DNA of 64,000 nucleotides from Kamptonema formosum PCC 6407 (lineage in GTDB: Bacteria; Cyanobacteriota; Cyanobacteriia; Cyanobacteriales; Microcoleaceae), in the NCBI RefSeq assembly GCF_000332155.1, contig NZ_KB235904.1:772946-836945 (forward strand), given 5' to 3'. The notes under the pieces are model-generated. The model searched no databases and had not been told where the DNA came from. It saw only the letters and a list, made by a program, of their open reading frames with translations. Made by a program: the position numbers and the translations under genes. Below, in pieces: positions 50,996 to 59,930 of this stretch (positions are counted from its first letter, which is position 1; each line of letters begins with the position of its first letter).

Positions 50996-52672
50996 ATGCT
51001 AAGTACACAGATTCAAAAAATTGGTGACTGGAATCCTCAGCTATTTCGAGAAATCAAAGGTAGATTCAAAACTCGAAATATCGTCCTCGCAACAGGTATT
51101 TCTCTATTTGGGCAACTGCTTTTGCTGATGTATCACTTCACTCAGCTACCAGTATTAAATCCACTTGATAAATACTACGTCAATCGCTACTGCACGGGTA
51201 ATAATAAGTCAAGCTACAGCGGGGCTAGCTGCTTCATACTCAATGGTAACTTTGTAATCGACTGGCAACAGTGGTGGTTAGATATATTTATCTGGCTTAG
51301 TTTTCTGGGTATATTTGCCTTACTAACTGCCGGAACCTTCATGCTAATCGGTGACTTAGAAAGGGAAGAAAAACGGGGAACACTTAACTTTATCCGCCTT
51401 AGTCCTCAGTCTACCCAGAGTATTTTTCTGGGCAAACTCTTAGGAGTTCCCAGTTTACTTTATCTAGCAGCCGCTTTAGCCCTCCCTCTACATTTGTGGT
51501 CAGGAATAAATGCCAAAATTCCCCTTTCTTTAATCTTGACCTTTGAAGGATTAGTCATTGCCGCTAGTATTTTTATCTACAGTGCCGCCTTATTATTTGG
51601 CCTAGTAAGTTCCTGGCTGGGAGGTTTCCAGCCTTGGTTAGGAACTATGATAGTCTTCTTGTTTTCCTGGATATTGAGTTACAAAAATATTACCAAAGAT
51701 GGCTGGGATTTACTGAATTTATTTTCTCCTTCCACTATCCTCCCCCATCTAATTCCTGAGACTTTTCTCAAAACTCAGCGAATTTTTGGTAACAGCGATG
51801 CCAGCTATCAACTTTCTCAGTTAAAAGATTGGCAATGGTTTTATCTACCTGTCGGTGAAACAGCTCCTAGTACAGCCTGCTTTCTCTTATTAAATTATGG
51901 TCTTTGGACAGCATTAATTTGGCAAGCTTTAAAGCGTTACTTTCGCAATCCTAATGCCACTGCTCTTAGTAAAAAACAGAGTTATCTACTGATAGCTTAC
52001 TTAACCATCTTGAATCTAGGATTGATTTTACAATCCTCTAGTACCATATCCCAGTTATATTTTATCGGCTTCGGGATCGTGTTAGTATTCTCTGGCTTAA
52101 TCGCCGCTCTCTCTCCACATCGACAAACTTTGCAAGATTGGGCGCGATATCGTCAAGAACGCTTAAAAACAGGAGTTAAGTATTCTCTAATCCGCGATTT
52201 AATTTGGGGAGAAAAGAGTCCGGCTGTAGTTGCTATCGCTGTTAACTTATTGATTGTAGCTGCTCTATTTGTTCCTGCAACTCTAATTTTTGCTGAAACA
52301 GGAGATCGCAATCAAATTATCTTAGGTTTGCTTTACACTCTCAGTTTCATGTTAATCTGCGCTACTATAGCCCAGCTCATGCTGTTAATGAAAACTTCCA
52401 AAAGATCGCTGTGGGCAGGAGGTACAGTCGCAGCAGGAATTATCTTACCCCCGATGATTTTAGGAGTTCTATCCATTAATCCGGGAGAAAATGGAGGTGG
52501 TTTGTGGCTGCTAACACCGTTTGCCTTAGATGCCATCAGATACGCATCGATAAATGTCATAGTTAGCACACTCCTAGCGCAATTTGCTTTCTTTGGTTTC
52601 CTCAACTTCCAACTGACTCGGCAACTCAAAAAAGCTGGGGAATCGGCATCTAAAGCATTGCTAAAAAGTTAA
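50996..52672 (+). CDS. ABC transporter permease (paralogue 1)
   Basis: 558 aa from ATG 50996 with TTGGAGA upstream; a TTG at 50981 is rejected because it overlaps that Shine-Dalgarno. Starts MLSTQIQKIGDWNPQLFREIKGRF. About 12 hydrophobic segments; the loop LMIGDLEREEKRGTLNFIRLSPQS and LLGKLLGVPSLLYL are ABC-2-like permease features. Residues near 90-125 face the other side with three Cys. It shares sequence throughout with the next gene (GDWNPQLFRE, RRGTLNFIRL, RYRQER, GEKSPA), so the two probably form a heterodimeric channel with the ATPase upstream. Confidence 0.88.
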   Translation: MLSTQIQKIGDWNPQLFREIKGRFKTRNIVLATGISLFGQLLLLMYHFTQLPVLNPLDKYYVNRYCTGNNKSSYSGASCFILNGNFVIDWQQWWLDIFIWLSFLGIFALLTAGTFMLIGDLEREEKRGTLNFIRLSPQSTQSIFLGKLLGVPSLLYLAAALALPLHLWSGINAKIPLSLILTFEGLVIAASIFIYSAALLFGLVSSWLGGFQPWLGTMIVFLFSWILSYKNITKDGWDLLNLFSPSTILPHLIPETFLKTQRIFGNSDASYQLSQLKDWQWFYLPVGETAPSTACFLLLNYGLWTALIWQALKRYFRNPNATALSKKQSYLLIAYLTILNLGLILQSSSTISQLYFIGFGIVLVFSGLIAALSPHRQTLQDWARYRQERLKTGVKYSLIRDLIWGEKSPAVVAIAVNLLIVAALFVPATLIFAETGDRNQIILGLLYTLSFMLICATIAQLMLLMKTSKRSLWAGGTVAAGIILPPMILGVLSINPGENGGGLWLLTPFALDAIRYASINVIVSTLLAQFAFFGFLNFQLTRQLKKAGESASKALLKS

Positions 52673-52758
52673 GAAATTAAGAATTAAAAATGGGATGATT
52701 CTTCATTTTTAATTCTTAATTGAATAGCGCACTTTACTTGATTCTGGAGAAAATGTCA

Positions 52759-54351
52759 ATGCTATTAACCCTTGAAACAATCGGCAACTGGAATCCTCAG
52801 CTATTTCGAGAACTCAAAGGCAGATTTAATTTTCGCAATGTCACGATTGCAGCTTCTATCTCTATACTATGTCAGTCTCTCCTAGTAGCCATAATTTCAG
52901 CCCCATCTTATACTGATACTGACTCTTGGGAAATTAACTCCCAGGAATGGTTCAATATATTCCAAAGTCTCAACTGGATTTTGCCAATTATCTTAGTCTT
53001 AGGTGGTGCCTATATGCTCATCGGCGATATGGCGAAAGAAGAACGCCGAGGCACTCTCAATTTTATTCGATTGACTCCGCAACCAAGTCAGAGCGTTCTA
53101 ATTGGTAAAATTTTAGGAGTTCCAGTCTTGCTCTATTTCGCAATTGCCTTAGCATTACCTCTACATTTGTGGACTGCAACTAGCGCAGGTGTGGCTTTTG
53201 GCTTTGTTTTGACAATTTATTTAATGGTAGGTGCTATTTGCAGTTTCTTCTACAGCGGGGTACTTTTATCCACGCTGCTAGGAGCATCACAACCTTGGGC
53301 AGGAGCCATTTTATCCCTACTATTGGCATATCCACTCTTACTACTACTTAACTTCTTCATTGCTGTATTAACAGAAAATAGAGATGTGCTAGGGGATATC
53401 AATTTACCATTGAACTGGTATTATTTGCCAGTCGGTTCTAATTTAGGAATTGCTTGTTTATTTTACCTACTAAGTATCTGTTTGGGAACCTGCTGGATTT
53501 GGCAATTATTAAACCGCCGCTTCCGCAATCCTAATGCTACAACCATCAGTAAGTCACAAAGTTATCTATTAGTAACTTGTGTCAATCTTTGGATGTTAGG
53601 GTTTGGTGTAATCCAAACAGACTCCTACCTAATTGAAGGTATAAAGTATATCTTTTTGTTCTTTTTGTTCTTTTTGCTCCCTTGTTACTTTCTAATTTTA
53701 ATTGCTGCTTTGTTACCTCATCGCCAAGCTTTACAGGATTGGGCGCGGTATCGTGGAGAAAGGAAGAATGAGAAAAAAGGAATAAAAACGATTTTTTCAG
53801 CTTTCCCAGTTGCAGTACAGGATTTAATCTTAGGTGAAAAAAGTCCTGCACTGGTCGCGATCGCAATTAATATCGCTATTACTGCTGCGATTTGGATACC
53901 TTGGATGTTGCTGTTACCTGAACAAAATAATTCGCTTTTTAACACCTGGGAACAATATTCAAAAAATCAAGTTATCCTAACTTTTTTCTTGACTGCTAAT
54001 TTGATTTTAATCTGTGCTGCGATCGCGCAACTCACGTTGTTAATGAAAACTCGCAAACCAGAAATCTGGGCTGCTACCGCAGTTAGTGCAGTGATTATCT
54101 TACCACTGGTAACTATGGCAGCGTTAGGTTTTACGTTTGAGAAGAATCCTGATTGGTTCCTGATTTCACCATTGGCCGCGATCGCGATTCAAAAGGCCTC
54201 AACAACCGCCATTTTCCTGACAATTCTCGGTCAGTGGAGCGTTTTAGCACTTTTGAGCCTGCAATTAACCCGACAGTTGCGAAAAATTGGTGAGTCTAAT
54301 TCTAAATCACTGCTAGCAGTTCGTCCCTCTTTACCCGCTAGCAGTAATTAA
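52759..54351 (+). CDS. ABC transporter permease (paralogue 2)
   Basis: 530 aa from ATG 52759. The start context GGAGAAAATGTCAATGCT mirrors GGAGAAAAATCTAATGCT of the previous gene, which favours this ATG over 52753 or a TTG at 52720. Starts MLLTLETIGNWNPQLFRELKGRF. About 12 hydrophobic segments, including LMVGAICSFFYSGVLLSTLL and WAGAILSLLLAYPLLLLLNFF. Same conserved loop EERRGTLNFIRLTPQPSQS. It arose by tandem duplication of the upstream permease and has diverged mainly in the membrane segments. Confidence 0.88.
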   Translation: MLLTLETIGNWNPQLFRELKGRFNFRNVTIAASISILCQSLLVAIISAPSYTDTDSWEINSQEWFNIFQSLNWILPIILVLGGAYMLIGDMAKEERRGTLNFIRLTPQPSQSVLIGKILGVPVLLYFAIALALPLHLWTATSAGVAFGFVLTIYLMVGAICSFFYSGVLLSTLLGASQPWAGAILSLLLAYPLLLLLNFFIAVLTENRDVLGDINLPLNWYYLPVGSNLGIACLFYLLSICLGTCWIWQLLNRRFRNPNATTISKSQSYLLVTCVNLWMLGFGVIQTDSYLIEGIKYIFLFFLFFLLPCYFLILIAALLPHRQALQDWARYRGERKNEKKGIKTIFSAFPVAVQDLILGEKSPALVAIAINIAITAAIWIPWMLLLPEQNNSLFNTWEQYSKNQVILTFFLTANLILICAAIAQLTLLMKTRKPEIWAATAVSAVIILPLVTMAALGFTFEKNPDWFLISPLAAIAIQKASTTAIFLTILGQWSVLALLSLQLTRQLRKIGESNSKSLLAVRPSLPASSN

Positions 54352-54357
54352 TTAAAC

Positions 54358-54437
54358 GTAGGGTGGGCGATCGCCGACAACCATCGATCGCTATGAGTTA
54401 TAAGCTGGAAGCGGCGAGCGCCCACCTTACAAGTTAT
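54358..54437. repeat. GTGGGCGATCGCCG palindromic element, copy 2
   Basis: GTAGGGTGGGCGATCGCCG (54358-54376) faces CGGCGAGCGCCCACC (54412-54426), then TTACAAGTTAT. It has the same organisation as 22849-22926, with a HIP1 site inside the left arm. TAACAAC tandem units follow to 54470. Confidence 0.75.
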
Positions 54438-54471
54438 TCACAACTAACAACTAACAACTAACAACTAACAA

Positions 54472-55371
54472 TTAACCACTCTTCTTAAGAGCCTTTTTCA
54501 CCAATTCTGGAATCTGAGAAATTCGCTCAGCAACAGGTATTTTTGCCTCTTGAAAAGCCGCAATTTTACTTTCCGCCGTGCCTGCCTCTGTTGTCCGCAC
54601 AGCAGCACGAGAACTAATTAAAGTACCCGCATGACCCAAAGGTTGACCCTTCGGCGCGTAACGACCAGCAATGTAAGCAATAACAGGCTTATCGATCGCC
54701 TCAGCAATGTAAGAAGCCGCCGCCTCTTCACTCCCACTACCAACTTCCCCTACCAACACGATCGCATCCGTACTGTCATCCTCATCTAAAATTTGCAGCC
54801 ATTGCATAAAAGACGAACCAACAATCACATCGCTACCAATACTCACCCCAATCGACTGTCCCAACTTCGCATTAGTAAGCTGTAGGGCAATTTCATAAGT
54901 TAGCGTATTGCTACGGCTAATTAGTCCCACCGGGCCTGGAGTGTAAAATTCACTTGGATGCGTGCCCAGCAACAACTTATCTGGCACAATGATCCCCGGA
55001 CAATTTGGGCCGACAACCAGAGTTTCCGTTGCCTCTGCTTTTCTAACTAAACGCACCATATCTAGGGGAGGTACGCCTTCTGTGACAATTACGATCTGTT
55101 GGATGCCAGCCGCGATCGCTTCTAACGCCGCATCTAGCACCGAATAAGGGTGTACAAAAATTACCGAAGTGTCAATCTTGCCAAAAGCAGACAGTGCTTG
55201 TTCCACAAGGTCAAAAACTGGAATTCCGTGCAACTCTTGCCCCCCCAGGCCCGGACTCACCCCCGCAACTACATTCGTCCCGTAGGCTTTCATCATCAAG
55301 GCAGCTTGAGTTGAGGCGGGAGATTCTGTAATCCCTTGCACTAAGACTTTGGTCTGTGGAGTTAAATTCAT
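54472..55371 (-). CDS. sucD: Succinyl-CoA synthetase alpha subunit
   Basis: 299 aa, cytoplasmic. CoA-binding N-terminus VLVQGITESPASTQAALMMKAYGTNVVAGVSPG, VGPNCPGIIVP, LISRSNTLTYEIALQL and the phospho-histidine loop GQPLGHAGTLISSRAAVRTTEAGTAESK. It interconverts succinyl-CoA and succinate with ATP/GTP formation together with SucC, encoded just upstream on the same strand. The 200-nt gap between sucC and sucD holds only tandem repeats. Divergence from E. coli SucD is considerable, as usual for cyanobacterial SucD. Confidence 0.93.
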   Translation of the reverse strand: MNLTPQTKVLVQGITESPASTQAALMMKAYGTNVVAGVSPGLGGQELHGIPVFDLVEQALSAFGKIDTSVIFVHPYSVLDAALEAIAAGIQQIVIVTEGVPPLDMVRLVRKAEATETLVVGPNCPGIIVPDKLLLGTHPSEFYTPGPVGLISRSNTLTYEIALQLTNAKLGQSIGVSIGSDVIVGSSFMQWLQILDEDDSTDAIVLVGEVGSGSEEAAASYIAEAIDKPVIAYIAGRYAPKGQPLGHAGTLISSRAAVRTTEAGTAESKIAAFQEAKIPVAERISQIPELVKKALKKSG

Positions 55372-55390
55372 GCGAATGCCAGTTGACAGT

Positions 55391-55569
55391 TTAGGGGCTA
55401 GGGGTTAGGGGAAAAAAGGGGCTAGGGGCTAGGGACTAGGGGCTAGGGGAAGAAGGGAATTATAGAATCAATGGTTTCAGGAATTCAGAACTTCCTAACC
55501 GACGAAAGCGGTTGCTATAACAGTTGACAGTTAACAGTTAACAGTTAACAGTTAACAAGTTAACAGTGA
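55391..55569. repeat. GGGCTAG and GTTAACA tandem repeats in the sucC-sucD gap
   Basis: GGGGCTA units (55393-55448), a dispersed AACCG...GGTTGCTATA palindrome (55495-55519) and GTTAACA heptamers (55520-55565). Confidence 0.8.
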
Positions 55570-56829
55570 CTACTTAGCCAAGGATACAGCTTGTGCTACC
55601 GCCTCATCCAACTTTTCTGCCAGTTGCAGTGAAAGTCCCGCTAAACGCTCTTTAGTTGTGTCCAGTTGATCGCCCACTAAGCGCAGTACAATCTGCGGAT
55701 TACGGTTAGCGCGGGCTTTTCGTTCCAAATAGGTCGCGATCGCCAACGTCATTTCCTCACCAGCAGCCACACTGCCCAATATATTAACCAGTACCACCTT
55801 AACGCTTTTATCCTGACTCACCAACTCCAAACCCCTTTCCAACCGCTCTCGCAGCGTATCTGTCAGTTCATAGCGCTCAAAGGAACCTAAATTCAAGAAA
55901 TTAGCTGGCTTTCCCTTAGCATGAGTTACAGCATCCAGCGTAGCCATTGTCAGACCAATTCCATTGCACAAAATCCCAATATTGCCTTCAAGTTCCACCA
56001 AATTTAGTTGAGAATGGGAAATTGGCTGCTGCGGATTGGAGTTAGCATCAAGAGGCGATCGCCCCACATTCGAGTCATATCTTCGTAACCCAGAGACTGA
56101 GGAGTGGGAAACTTCCCCCGATGCTCTCGCCCCACTCCCCCGCTCAATATTTCCCCTACTCCCAAACTGTTTCTTACCCACCAATCCCGCCAAGTCTAGA
56201 TGCCGTCCCAGAGCCTCATCATTAGCAGTTACTTTACCATCTAGAGCCATCACTTCACCCGATCTGCTGATCCCCAGAGGATTAATTTCCACCAAATCCA
56301 AATCTTTCTCAACAAACAACTGGTACATCTTCTCCACGATCGCGCTCACCGACTGAATCAGCCCTCCCTGCAATCCCATTTTGAGCGTCAAGCGTCTGGC
56401 ATAGAAAGGCGAAAAATCTTGGTCTACAATCACCTGCTGCATTTGAGCGATCGCCGCCTCTACATTAATTCCACCTTGTTTAGAACCCAGAAGTACCGGC
56501 CGACGAGCAACAGGATCTAAAAGCACAGCCAGGTATAATTCTTGGTCAGCATCATACTTTGCCTCAGCCAGCAGCACTTCTGGGTACTCATCCATAATCG
56601 GCAAATTAAAAATTGTCTGAGCCGCCGCCACCGCATCAATCGTATTTTCCACAAACTTGATGCCCCCCGCCCGGCCCCTACCACCTGCTCGTACCTGAGA
56701 CTTCAGTACAACAGGATAGGGAATTTTTAGCCCCTTTAAGTCTGTTGGGTAATCAATCCGTTGCGATGGCAATACAGGAATCGCCATCTCCCGAAATAAC
56801 GCTTTAGCTTGATATTCTAATAAATCCAT
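55570..56829 (-). CDS. sucC: Succinyl-CoA synthetase beta subunit with a repeat-derived insert
   Basis: 419 aa from ATG 56829; the upstream extension is translated TTGGTAA repeats (NYQLPIT) and is excluded. ATP-grasp N-terminus MDLLEYQAKALFREMAIPVLPSQ, KSQVRAGGRGRAGGIK, VEINPLGISRSGEVMALDGKV, and CoA-ligase region LEGNIGILCNGIGLTMATLD. Between GLVGKKQF and LNLVELEGN there is about 50 residues of unusual sequence (encoded about 56010-56165: IERGSGARASGEV, HSSVSGLRRYDSNVGRSPLD) where homologues have a short loop. Frame and both flanks are intact, so the enzyme may remain active with an extended loop. Confidence 0.92.
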   Translation of the reverse strand: MDLLEYQAKALFREMAIPVLPSQRIDYPTDLKGLKIPYPVVLKSQVRAGGRGRAGGIKFVENTIDAVAAAQTIFNLPIMDEYPEVLLAEAKYDADQELYLAVLLDPVARRPVLLGSKQGGINVEAAIAQMQQVIVDQDFSPFYARRLTLKMGLQGGLIQSVSAIVEKMYQLFVEKDLDLVEINPLGISRSGEVMALDGKVTANDEALGRHLDLAGLVGKKQFGSRGNIERGSGARASGEVSHSSVSGLRRYDSNVGRSPLDANSNPQQPISHSQLNLVELEGNIGILCNGIGLTMATLDAVTHAKGKPANFLNLGSFERYELTDTLRERLERGLELVSQDKSVKVVLVNILGSVAAGEEMTLAIATYLERKARANRNPQIVLRLVGDQLDTTKERLAGLSLQLAEKLDEAVAQAVSLAK

Positions 56830-56890
56830 TATTGGTAATTGGTAATTGGTAATTGGTAATTGGTAATTGGTAATTGGTAATTGGTAATTG
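56830..56890. repeat. TTGGTAA heptamer tandem repeat
   Basis: About eight units abutting the sucC ATG, followed by short ATCCGTGTAA direct repeats (about 56950-56985). Confidence 0.88.
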
Positions 56891-56986
56891 GGATACACAG
56901 ATTTTACAGATTCCTCTGATTTCACAGACTAAACGAGCGTGACTCTAACTAATCCGTGTAATCCGTGTAATCGGTAAAATCCGTGT

Positions 56987-58483
56987 TCATAATTGGTAAT
57001 GGGTATCACTACCTTGATGAATAGTTTTAACCCATTTTAGCTGCTTCGGTCGTACCGAAATCCTTGCCGTCACGCTGCCGACAACTACCAACCAGTGCAA
57101 CATATACAGCGTACCGCGCAGGGTTTGTAGTAAAGTAACAAAAACATTAGAAACAGCAAATTTCGTCTGCCTGCGAGTACGGCGCAGCCCTATAAACATT
57201 CCTACCAAAGATAGAGTAACCGTCATCACAGTTAGAGGGCTAGTTATCGGCAAGCGGCGCAGAACAATCGACATCAAAGTATCAGGCAACGCCACAGTAG
57301 GTAAAAGATATTGCGTTACCCAAAACCCAAATAAATCCCAAGTTTTCCCAGTTCCCATCCGGTTGCGAACAATCAATCGCCAGTAATCCAGATAACGTTG
57401 ATAGCCACCTTCTGCCCAGCGGTTCCGTTGATGCCATAAAGCCAAAGCATTAGTAACACCTTCTTCCAGCACAGCCGGAAAAGCTAAAAATTCAATATCC
57501 CACTTGTCTAAATGTAGTCGAATTGTTAAATCCAAATCATCAGTAATAGTCTCCTCATTCCAGCCCCCGCAGCCCTCCAGAGCACTGCGTCGGACAAACT
57601 GACCATTACCCCGCAATTCTCCAATCCCACCTATAGCAGTCCGCTGCTGTTGGAAAAAACTATCGAGAGCCATCTCCGACTCTTGGCCGCGAGTCCAAAA
57701 ATTTAGGGGAGCATTCGCGATCGCTTTTCGCACCTGTACCGCTCCCACCTGCGATCGCTCAAACATCGGCAACACCCGCCTCAGCAGATCCGAAGTCACG
57801 ATCGCATCAGCATCAAACACCGCCAATATTTCCCCCTTAGTCATCGGTAACACTTGATTGAGCGCTCCCGACTTACCCCCACTAGCATCTGACCCTCGGC
57901 GAAAGACACGCAACTGAGCGTACTCTTCAACCAACTTTTCCAACACCTCTGGAGTTTTGTCCGTGCTGTAATCGTCAATCACCCAGAGCTCATATCGGCT
58001 AGTCGGATAGTCTATATTGCAGATCGTCTTGACCAGATCGCTAATCACCGCCTCCTCATTTTTAGCAGCTACCAGCAGCGAGACATAAGGCCAATTCTCC
58101 CGATCTTCCTCACTCTCGGCACTCAAAGGCTCCGGTATAGATTGGGGCTTAGCAAACAAAACCCTACAGGCGTGAATCCATAACAAGCCTGTCAAACCCC
58201 AAACTAACCACGAGCCCCAAGAGACTAAGTGGAGAGTAATCGTACCACCCCAGATTATGGTCAAAGCTACAGCCGCTTTGCCCCTGCGCCCTCGGTATAA
58301 GGTTTGAGGGAAAGAAGGCGAAAAGGGAACATTGGAAGATGAAGAGAGGGGGATGGCGGGAGAGGGGAAAATTCCCTGACTCCGCCAATCATCTACCATA
58401 CCCTGTTCCTCCTGAGCTAACTCAGGGATATCTAAGCTAAGTTCGCTTATGGAATCGCTGTCTGGCCAAGAACTCTCCTGCAT
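56987..58483 (-). CDS. mgdA: Beta-monoglucosyldiacylglycerol synthase (GT2 family, Sll1377-like)
   Basis: 498 aa from ATG 58483 (MQESSWPDSDS; a TTG at 58492 is rejected). Two N-terminal transmembrane segments, cytoplasmic GT2 domain with VSLLVAAKNEEAVI, WVIDDYSTDKTPEV, GGKSGALNQVLP, VFDADA, ETITDDLDLTIRLHLD and the HQRNRWAEGGYQRYLDYW motif, then C-terminal membrane segments. Strong overall resemblance to cyanobacterial Sll1377, which glucosylates diacylglycerol from UDP-glucose. That is the first step to galactolipids of thylakoids. Residues 30-60 are a Ser/Pro-rich variable region. Confidence 0.88.
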   Translation of the reverse strand: MQESSWPDSDSISELSLDIPELAQEEQGMVDDWRSQGIFPSPAIPLSSSSNVPFSPSFPQTLYRGRRGKAAVALTIIWGGTITLHLVSWGSWLVWGLTGLLWIHACRVLFAKPQSIPEPLSAESEEDRENWPYVSLLVAAKNEEAVISDLVKTICNIDYPTSRYELWVIDDYSTDKTPEVLEKLVEEYAQLRVFRRGSDASGGKSGALNQVLPMTKGEILAVFDADAIVTSDLLRRVLPMFERSQVGAVQVRKAIANAPLNFWTRGQESEMALDSFFQQQRTAIGGIGELRGNGQFVRRSALEGCGGWNEETITDDLDLTIRLHLDKWDIEFLAFPAVLEEGVTNALALWHQRNRWAEGGYQRYLDYWRLIVRNRMGTGKTWDLFGFWVTQYLLPTVALPDTLMSIVLRRLPITSPLTVMTVTLSLVGMFIGLRRTRRQTKFAVSNVFVTLLQTLRGTLYMLHWLVVVGSVTARISVRPKQLKWVKTIHQGSDTHYQL

Positions 58484-58660
58484 AGGTAACAAGATTCAAC
58501 CACCAATAGGTTCAGATTTTTAGGGACAAGTATTCACTTTATCAGTTTGTAGGCTTTTAGCTCTACTGGTTGTTGGCAAGTTTAGCCTGCGAATCCCTAG
58601 TATAGTTGGGTTGTGGAGTTTCCCATCCAAATTGAGATTAATTCTCTGGAGATCCTGATT

Positions 58661-59035
58661 ATGTCTATTCCTCAACTGAAGCCAGCCGATGAGAAAGAGG
58701 CCAAAGTCTACGCGCCCTTCTGCCAGGAAACGAGGCGCAGATTTTTACCTTTAGCTATTAGCCTCTACAAGCTCAAAAGTTTAGAAGGAGCGCGGAAAAT
58801 TGATGGGGGCGAGGATATTCCCTTTGTTGCTAGTTGGAATGTCTCCTCACTGCCAATTGACTTGACTCGCTGCCGCGTACTGTTTGATGGCAATGCCGAG
58901 CTTAGTTATGAAGTCACTCTGCAAAGTTCGGAGTTTGTCAATTTCTTAATTGATGTACTGCTGACTTTTCAGCGCACTCGTACAGTGGATTTTTCTAAAG
59001 GATTTTACCGCAAGCTGATGCGCCTTGATGATTAA
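58661..59035 (+). CDS. EbsA-like conserved cyanobacterial protein (type IV pilus-associated candidate)
   Basis: 124 aa from ATG 58661 with GGAG 10 nt upstream; a GTG at 58613 is in frame. Sequence: MSIPQLKPADEKEAKVYAPF, LPLAISLYKLKSLEGARKI, FVASWNVSSLPIDLTRCRV, FDGNAELSYEVTLQSSEFV. Soluble alpha/beta, no signal. The FVAxWNxSxLPxDLTRCR core is how I remember EbsA, a cyanobacterial protein needed for type IV pilus assembly and biofilm self-suppression; this assignment is from memory and moderate. It is divergent from mgdA. Confidence 0.6.
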   Translation: MSIPQLKPADEKEAKVYAPFCQETRRRFLPLAISLYKLKSLEGARKIDGGEDIPFVASWNVSSLPIDLTRCRVLFDGNAELSYEVTLQSSEFVNFLIDVLLTFQRTRTVDFSKGFYRKLMRLDD

Positions 59036-59126
59036 GTTGGATTAGGAGATGAGTGAGGATGGGGGAGATCGGGGAGATCGGGGAGATTGCTATATTGCGA
59101 TCGCAACCTAGCGAAGTTTTGATATC
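59036..59126. repeat. GGGGAGATC short tandem repeat and HIP1 site
   Basis: Three to four GGGGAGATC 9-mers just after the EbsA-like gene, opening an 895-nt stretch without a gene. Confidence 0.6.
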
Positions 59127-59237
59127 TAGGATTTACGCACCCCACCAAAGAAACCGGGTTTTTTAGAGAATCTGTGGGTGCGGGCGAAGTATTTTCGTAA
59201 AAAACCCGGTTTCTGGAGTCCCATACGTAAGTCCTAA
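59127..59237. repeat. Composite palindromic element with AGAAACCGGGTTTTTT arms
   Basis: 16-bp perfect inner arms AGAAACCGGGTTTTTT (59149-59164) and the complement (59199-59214). The outer ends TAGGATTTACG and CGTAAGTCCTA are near-complementary. A minimal relative (AGAAACCAGGTTTCT) is at 18764-18778. Confidence 0.8.
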
Positions 59238-59930
59238 GTTTTTCTGAACTTACGCAAAAGGTAATTTTTGTAATTACAAACGCAGTGAAGCAATCTTTTA
59301 CTTTTGCTACAGCTTTACAAGGTCAGAAATTACGCAAAAATATCTGTAATGCCGCGTACAAAAACCGTCAATAAACCATTTTTCCGATCTGCGTTACTGC
59401 ACAAGCCTGCTTAAATCCTCAAAAGTAAATCCTAACCAAGTAAATTTTTCTCTCTCCCCGATCCTCGCTATCTCCCTCTCTCTCTCCTCCCCAGCCTCCC
59501 CGTTCTTTAATGATTTATCCTTCTCTATGCCCCCCCTCAATCAAAGTGGTGTATCATAAATTGGAGCTTGGGAAGCAAATGCCTACCACCAACCACAAAC
59601 AATAAGTAAGCACAACCTCGAATTCGAGCAAGTGTCTAAAGGCTTTAAGGCTTACGCCATTGTGTGTTAGGTTCGCCTAGCCCTCAAGAATCCCATCCAG
59701 TTCGGCAGAGCTCACGGCGAAGCCTAAGCGGGGTGAGAGTGTCAAATATGTAATTCTTGTCTAAAAACAAGAAATTCAAACTAGCCACCAAAACAATTGT
59801 TAGAAGGCTCTATCCGTGCAATTGTCAAACTTTGTGCGTGATTATAGGGCGAAATCTGGCTGTTAGTTGCGAATTTCGGTAGAAAAATGAATTTGTCCAA
59901 ATTTACAGGTCGAAATTGAGGAGTGAGGGC
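59238..59930. other. Long gene-free region, possible structured RNA
   Basis: About 690 nt with no convincing gene. At 59606-59655 GTAAGC...GCTTAC encloses the perfect palindrome CTCGAATTCGAG (59617-59628). Further on GGTTCGCC and GGCGAAGCC (about 59670 and 59718) can pair, and TTCTTGTCTAAAAACAAGAA (about 59755-59774) is a tight stem. This clustering suggests a small RNA near 59600-59775 but matches no family I know. Confidence 0.25.
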
